DNA from: Deltaproteobacteria bacterium
GTDB lineage: Bacteria > Desulfobacterota > Desulfuromonadia > Desulfuromonadales > BM103
Direction: 5' to 3'
NCBI GenBank assembly: GCA_006226895.1
Contig: SBFN01000151.1
Span: forward strand, 1-19,722
DNA length: 19,722 nt
Under the pieces are notes generated by a model, which was given only the letters and a program-made list of their open reading frames with translations, made no database searches and was not told where the DNA came from. The position numbers and the translations under genes were made by a program. Below, in pieces: positions 16,046 through 19,722 of the stretch (its first letter is position 1; the number at the start of each line of letters is the position of its first letter).

Positions 16046-18445
16046 TTATGTCGGAGCAATGGCTGAGCCAAACTCTTTCTTGTTTTTCGTGATTTGCATG
16101 AAGATTACCAGGCCTACCAAGACGAGGCCAATCCCATCCGACACCAGGGTCGGCCAGTAAAGGAACAGGGTGCCGACGGCTAAAAAAAGCCACTCAGGAA
16201 TGGTGGTGCGCCTGAACCAGAACATCATGGTAGTCGCCGAGAAAGCGATCGTGCCCAAGAAGGCCGACCAGAAAGAAGAGGTTGTCTGCCACCCTGTCGC
16301 AGGGTCAACGGCTTCGATAATCGTCTCTCCCGGATTGACCATGCCTCCGGCAAAGGTTTTGACTTCGCTGACGTTGCCACCACGTTCTGCTTTGATGTCG
16401 ACTATTTCATCACCAACCATGATCTTGACCACCGTGTCGCCAGTCGCAAATGTTCCTCCCTCTTTAACTTCAACAGACATGACTGAAGCAAAGGGTAAGT
16501 CGTCGGCGAGTGCCGGGACCTTGACGTTTGCAGTGTGCGGCTGAAAGAGGATCGCCGGGGTGAACGCAAACAAAATGGGCATAACGTAAAGCAGCTTGGC
16601 AAACTTGAAAGCGGTCCAGCCCGTTTTCCATGGGTCCGCTCCGGCTATAGCCGCTCCGGCATAAGCCGCCACGCAGACAGGCGGCGTAATGTTCGAGTCC
16701 TGGCTGAACCAGTACACGATCATGTGTGCACAAAGTAATGGTACACCCATGTCCATCAGTGGTGGAACGGCCAGTACTGCGGTGATCAGGTAAGCCGCCG
16801 TTACCGGGACACCCATGCCAAGGACAAGCGAAGCAAGCGCGACCAGGAAGATGGCGGCGAGCAGGTTCCCGTTGGCCAGGGAAATGATGATATCAGAGAA
16901 TTTAAGGCCTACGCCTGTCAGTGAAATAGTGCCAACGATGATGCCGATAACGCCAAGGGTTGCACCAATGATCAGGGTGTTGTTGGCTCCCGTGAGGATT
17001 GCTTCCCAGATCTCCTTGGGCCCCATCCGGGTTTCTTTCTTGACCCAGCTGACGGCGATACAGGTGATGGTCGCCCAGAAGGCTGCAAAGCCCGGGGACT
17101 TGCCCATGATCATAAGGATGGTGATGATCACAAGCGGCAATGAGAAATACCACTGCTTCTTTAAAACTTCTTTCCAGTGCGGGAATTCGTCATCTTCTAT
17201 ACCTTTCAGCCCCTGCTTCTTGGCTTCAAAATGGATCATGCAGAATACCGAGAAGAAATAGAGCAGTGCAGGGAAGATGGCGATCATCATGATGTAGGCG
17301 TATGACGTCTCGGTCAGTTCTGCCATCAGGAAACCTCCTGCACCCATAACCGGAGGCAGGAACATTCCGCCGATTGAGGCGGAGGGTTCTATAGCCCCAG
17401 CAACGTGCGGCTTGAACCCAGCCCGCTTCATGAGCGGGATAGTGAAGGCACCAGTAGAGACCGTGTTTGCTATGGCGCTACCGGAAACCGAACCGAAGAA
17501 GGCCGAGGCAATAACAGCTACTTTTGCCGGGCCTCCAGTCGTGCGGCCAGCAAGGGCCAGTGGAAAGTCGATGAAGAATTTACCGGCACCGGACTTGTGC
17601 AGGAATGCGCCAAAAAAGATAAAGAGGATGACGTAGGTCGCCAGTACGTTGGCCATAACTCCGAAAACCCCGTTGGTTGTCAGGTAGAGGGCCGTGCATA
17701 GCCGTTCAATTCCGAAGCCACGATGGGCTACGATGTCTGGAAACATTGGTCCCAGATAACCGTAAAGGAACATGCCGATGCCGATAAAGGTCATGGACCA
17801 ACCAAGAACCCGGCGGCAAACTTCGAGAGAAAGGATAATGCCGACGATGCTGATCATAGCGTCGAGATGAGTCTCTGCTCCGGCCCTGTAATTGAGGACC
17901 TCGAATTCGTGAATCCAGTAGTAGACGACAGCTCCAGATGTCAGGGCATAGAGTATGTCCGTGAGTGTCGGGTTCTCCGGCCACTTCTTCATAAGAATGT
18001 TGTCGATAAAAGTGGCTGCTGTGCCGATGACGACAGCGCCCAGCAGGATGGCGCCGATTAGCCCCGTACTGCCGCTCGTTATTTCAGCGTGGAATGCATC
18101 CACCGTTTCATAAAATCCCAGGGCTGCAACGGCGCTGGAGATGATGCCGCCGATCACCAATGAAAGGGGGATGCGCATTCGGGTCTTGCCTGCCGGATAG
18201 AGCAGAAAGACCAACACGTAAGTGACAAAGACATAGACCCCTCGATGGTACTGGGTCGCGACGGCGGCCAGGCCGGCCGTGTAAAAATAAAATAGCACCA
18301 TGCCACCACCGAGCGCTGCGACCAACCACTTGAAAAGTCCGGTTGGTGAACGGTAGGACTTGGAGTCCTTTTCCATTAATTTCTTGAGTTTTTCCTGCTC
18401 TTTTGGAGAGAGGTCCTTGAGTTCTTCCTGGAGTTCTTCGGCCAT
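16046..18445 (-). CDS. TRAP transporter fused permease (4TM/12TM, TAXI type)
   Basis: Integral membrane subunit in which the small (DctQ-like) and large (DctM-like) TRAP permeases are fused; it imports a carboxylate-type solute delivered by the periplasmic receptor, normally with Na+. The 799-residue product starts at the ATG at 18443-18445 (AGG upstream; a TTG at 18493 adds only 16 residues). It has a charged coiled N-terminus (EELQEELKDLSPKEQEKLKKLM) and many hydrophobic segments from residue 40. DctM hallmarks include SAFFGSVSGSAIANTVSTG (314-332), PSASIGGMFLPPVMGAGGF (354-372), LGMGVPVTAAYLI (542-554) and SQDSNITPPVCVAAYAGAA (581-599). Residues about 641-715 form a soluble biotinyl/lipoyl-like segment between the main permease and two final membrane segments (about 728-744 and 752-784). 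This tail may be what Pfam calls DUF3394; I could not check. Confidence 0.94.
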   Translation of the reverse strand: MAEELQEELKDLSPKEQEKLKKLMEKDSKSYRSPTGLFKWLVAALGGGMVLFYFYTAGLAAVATQYHRGVYVFVTYVLVFLLYPAGKTRMRIPLSLVIGGIISSAVAALGFYETVDAFHAEITSGSTGLIGAILLGAVVIGTAATFIDNILMKKWPENPTLTDILYALTSGAVVYYWIHEFEVLNYRAGAETHLDAMISIVGIILSLEVCRRVLGWSMTFIGIGMFLYGYLGPMFPDIVAHRGFGIERLCTALYLTTNGVFGVMANVLATYVILFIFFGAFLHKSGAGKFFIDFPLALAGRTTGGPAKVAVIASAFFGSVSGSAIANTVSTGAFTIPLMKRAGFKPHVAGAIEPSASIGGMFLPPVMGAGGFLMAELTETSYAYIMMIAIFPALLYFFSVFCMIHFEAKKQGLKGIEDDEFPHWKEVLKKQWYFSLPLVIITILMIMGKSPGFAAFWATITCIAVSWVKKETRMGPKEIWEAILTGANNTLIIGATLGVIGIIVGTISLTGVGLKFSDIIISLANGNLLAAIFLVALASLVLGMGVPVTAAYLITAVLAVPPLMDMGVPLLCAHMIVYWFSQDSNITPPVCVAAYAGAAIAGADPWKTGWTAFKFAKLLYVMPILFAFTPAILFQPHTANVKVPALADDLPFASVMSVEVKEGGTFATGDTVVKIMVGDEIVDIKAERGGNVSEVKTFAGGMVNPGETIIEAVDPATGWQTTSSFWSAFLGTIAFSATTMMFWFRRTTIPEWLFLAVGTLFLYWPTLVSDGIGLVLVGLVIFMQITKNKKEFGSAIAPT

Positions 18446-18511
18446 GCTGACTACCTGTCTGGTTATGTGAAGCGTGATTTGAGTGTTTAGCAAAAACTGC
18501 TACAGAATACA

Positions 18512-18537
18512 GAAGCGGGGCTTTTCAGCCCCGCTTC
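18512..18537 (-). other. Intercistronic hairpin between TAXI receptor and permease
   Basis: A perfect 10-bp GC-rich stem (GAAGCGGGGC at 18512-18521 with GCCCCGCTTC at 18528-18537) has a 6-nt loop. On the minus strand no U-run follows, so full termination is unlikely. In binding-protein transporter operons such hairpins typically protect the upstream receptor mRNA from 3' decay or partly attenuate, giving more receptor than permease. Confidence 0.7.
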
Positions 18538-18561
18538 GCAAACGACTTTAACGTCAATGTG

Positions 18562-19557
18562 TTAGTGGCCCATTTGCTCCATGGTCAGCTTGAGACCTTG
18601 CTCTTTCCAGTACTTCTGGGCGCCGGCATGAACAGGAGTTACTATGCCCGTGAGGGCACCTTCAACAGACATGGCTTTAGCAGTGCTCTTAACTTTAACC
18701 ATGTAGGAGAGGCCTTCTTTGGTGAAGATGTTTGCCAGGGCATCGTAAACATGCTCAGGGGCAACGTCTTTGTTGGCGACCCAAAGAGCAGAGTCCTGGA
18801 AGGATTGGACATCATAGTCGACGCCACTGTAGGTGCCTTTAGGGATGGTGATTGGAGCGTAGAAGGGGTACTGCTCAAATGCCCCACCTTTTTCGCCAGC
18901 CTCGTAGGTGGAAAGGATCTTGATCTTGTTGCTGGCCGCAGCCTGAATGACAGAGCTGTTAGGGAAACCAGCAAAAACCCACATGGCGTCGATCAGGCCG
19001 TCGCCGATAGCGGCAGCAGCTTTGCTGTAGCCAATAAACTCAACATTCATTTTGTCCCAAAGACCGAGTGCGCCGAAGTAACGTTGGGCAGCAGCTGCAG
19101 CGCCGGAACCTGCACCACCAACAGCAACGCGCTTGCCAGCGAGGTCGGCAACTTCGTTGATGCCGCTGCCGTCAAGGACGATCAGGTGAGCAGGGGCACC
19201 ATAAAGAAATGCCATTGCTTCAATGTTGGGGTACTTGTTGGTGTCGTTGGTCAGGCGGCCATTACGGGCCAGGTAGGTGTCGCCTGAGTAGGCGATGCCA
19301 AAGTCAATTTCGCCAGAGTTGATGCGACGGGCGTTCTCAACGGAACCGGCAGAGGCCATGTTGGAGACCTCGAGGTCGGCCTGCATCTTGGAGAGACGGG
19401 ACGCGATGCCGTTAGAGAAGTACTGGAAAGTACCACCCTCAGGGCCGCCGCCAAAGCCGAGACGGGTTTTTGCTGCGAAACCTGTGGTGGGCAGAGCAAA
19501 TGCTGCGACCAATGCGATTGCACTGACCAAAGAGAGTAGACGCTGTGCTGTTTTCAT
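18562..19557 (-). CDS. TAXI family TRAP transporter periplasmic solute receptor
   Basis: Secreted substrate-binding protein that delivers ligand to the fused TRAP permease. The 331-residue precursor has a typical Sec signal peptide (MKTAQRLLSLVSAIALVAAF..., cleavage likely after GFAA at about 29). The mature part shows the TAXI features GFGGGPEGGTFQYFSNGIA, SAGSVENARRINSGEIDFGI, LAGKRVAVGGAGSGAAAAAQ and ALGLWDKMNVEFIGYSKAA, then FAGFPNSSV. AGGAGG (19568-19573) precedes ATG by 10 nt. It is followed by the permease after a 116-nt gap containing a hairpin. The few TAXI proteins studied bind glutamate/2-oxoglutarate-like acids; the ligand here cannot be read from sequence. Confidence 0.95.
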   Translation of the reverse strand: MKTAQRLLSLVSAIALVAAFALPTTGFAAKTRLGFGGGPEGGTFQYFSNGIASRLSKMQADLEVSNMASAGSVENARRINSGEIDFGIAYSGDTYLARNGRLTNDTNKYPNIEAMAFLYGAPAHLIVLDGSGINEVADLAGKRVAVGGAGSGAAAAAQRYFGALGLWDKMNVEFIGYSKAAAAIGDGLIDAMWVFAGFPNSSVIQAAASNKIKILSTYEAGEKGGAFEQYPFYAPITIPKGTYSGVDYDVQSFQDSALWVANKDVAPEHVYDALANIFTKEGLSYMVKVKSTAKAMSVEGALTGIVTPVHAGAQKYWKEQGLKLTMEQMGH

Positions 19558-19636
19558 GCTGTTTTGCCTCCTATAATGGGGTTAGTGAAACAAGGGCGAA
19601 TGCCACTTTCAAGTGATGTTTACGAAACACCTTAAC

Positions 19637-19651
19637 GCAAGGAAGATGCCA
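19637..19651 (-). promoter_or_regulatory. Sigma-54 (-24/-12) promoter for the TAXI-TRAP-usp operon
   Basis: On the minus strand TGGCAT (19646-19651), 5 nt, then TTGC (19637-19640) matches the sigma-54 consensus TGGCAC-N5-TTGC with one mismatch and the exact GG-10-GC spacing. It predicts transcription starting near 19626, about 70 nt before the receptor ATG. No activator (enhancer-binding protein) site could be recognised in the 71 nt left in the window, so the regulator is unknown. Confidence 0.6.
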
Positions 19652-19722
19652 TTCTTAAAAAACTGTTTGTAACTTGTACATTGAAGCACAAAGAAGCTGT
19701 TTTGCAAGGAATTGTGTGGTTT

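Noticed and set aside
18559..19287. 242-aa plus-strand open frame opposite the TAXI receptor
   Set aside because: The minus-strand frame has a signal peptide, family motifs and a ribosome site; the plus frame has none and is its shadow.
19590..19605. Second sigma-54-like site TGGCATTCGCCCTTGT upstream of the TAXI receptor
   Set aside because: The TTG is one base too far from the GG for a functional -24/-12 element, and the -12 GC is missing.

Overview
The window reads as a chromosomal segment of a Gram-negative, Geobacter/Desulfuromonas-type bacterium (order Desulfuromonadales). This is inferred from gene order (tilS-ftsH-folP-cdaA-cdaR-glmM-pdxJ-acpS-nnr-CBS-tsaE, then lysC-cimA), from the citramalate route to isoleucine, from a PAS histidine kinase with an FFHDILN H-box, and from protein sequence character. 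No mobile element, CRISPR array, tRNA or rRNA was seen.

Left block (1-9443, + strand): a tightly packed housekeeping operon with ATGA or 1-16 nt junctions. It holds the 3' end of tilS, the membrane protease ftsH, folP (dihydropteroate synthase), the c-di-AMP cyclase cdaA with its partner cdaR, glmM (UDP-GlcNAc precursor), pdxJ (vitamin B6), acpS (holo-ACP synthase), nnr (NAD(P)HX repair), a CBS-pair protein and tsaE (tRNA t6A). The nnr gene is interrupted by a frameshift at about 7976-7982, inside the dehydratase domain.

Middle block (9444-13342, + strand): a sigma-70-like promoter precedes lysC (aspartokinase) and cimA (citramalate synthase), which feed the aspartate family and isoleucine. 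A membrane-anchored SLBB/helix-hairpin-helix ComEA-like protein overlaps the end of cimA. A 51-residue double-CxxC zinc-ribbon protein follows as its own unit, closed by a strong GC-rich terminator.

Right block, + strand (13343-15564): 13343-13579 is non-coding, with no convincing promoter or structure. Then come a stand-alone 2-oxoacid dehydrogenase acyltransferase (E2) catalytic domain without lipoyl or subunit-binding domains, and an overlapping PAS histidine kinase with a cysteine cluster. Both end at a perfect 20-bp bidirectional terminator.

Right block, - strand (15584-19722): a TAXI-type TRAP transporter operon reads leftward. It consists of a periplasmic receptor, an intercistronic hairpin, a fused 4TM/12TM permease carrying a lysine-less biotinyl/lipoyl-like domain between its last membrane segments, and a UspA protein. 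A good sigma-54 -24/-12 element lies upstream of the receptor.

Most of the window is ordinary core metabolism. The least conventional parts are the E2-domain/PAS-kinase pair, the swivel-like domain in the TRAP permease and the broken nnr.
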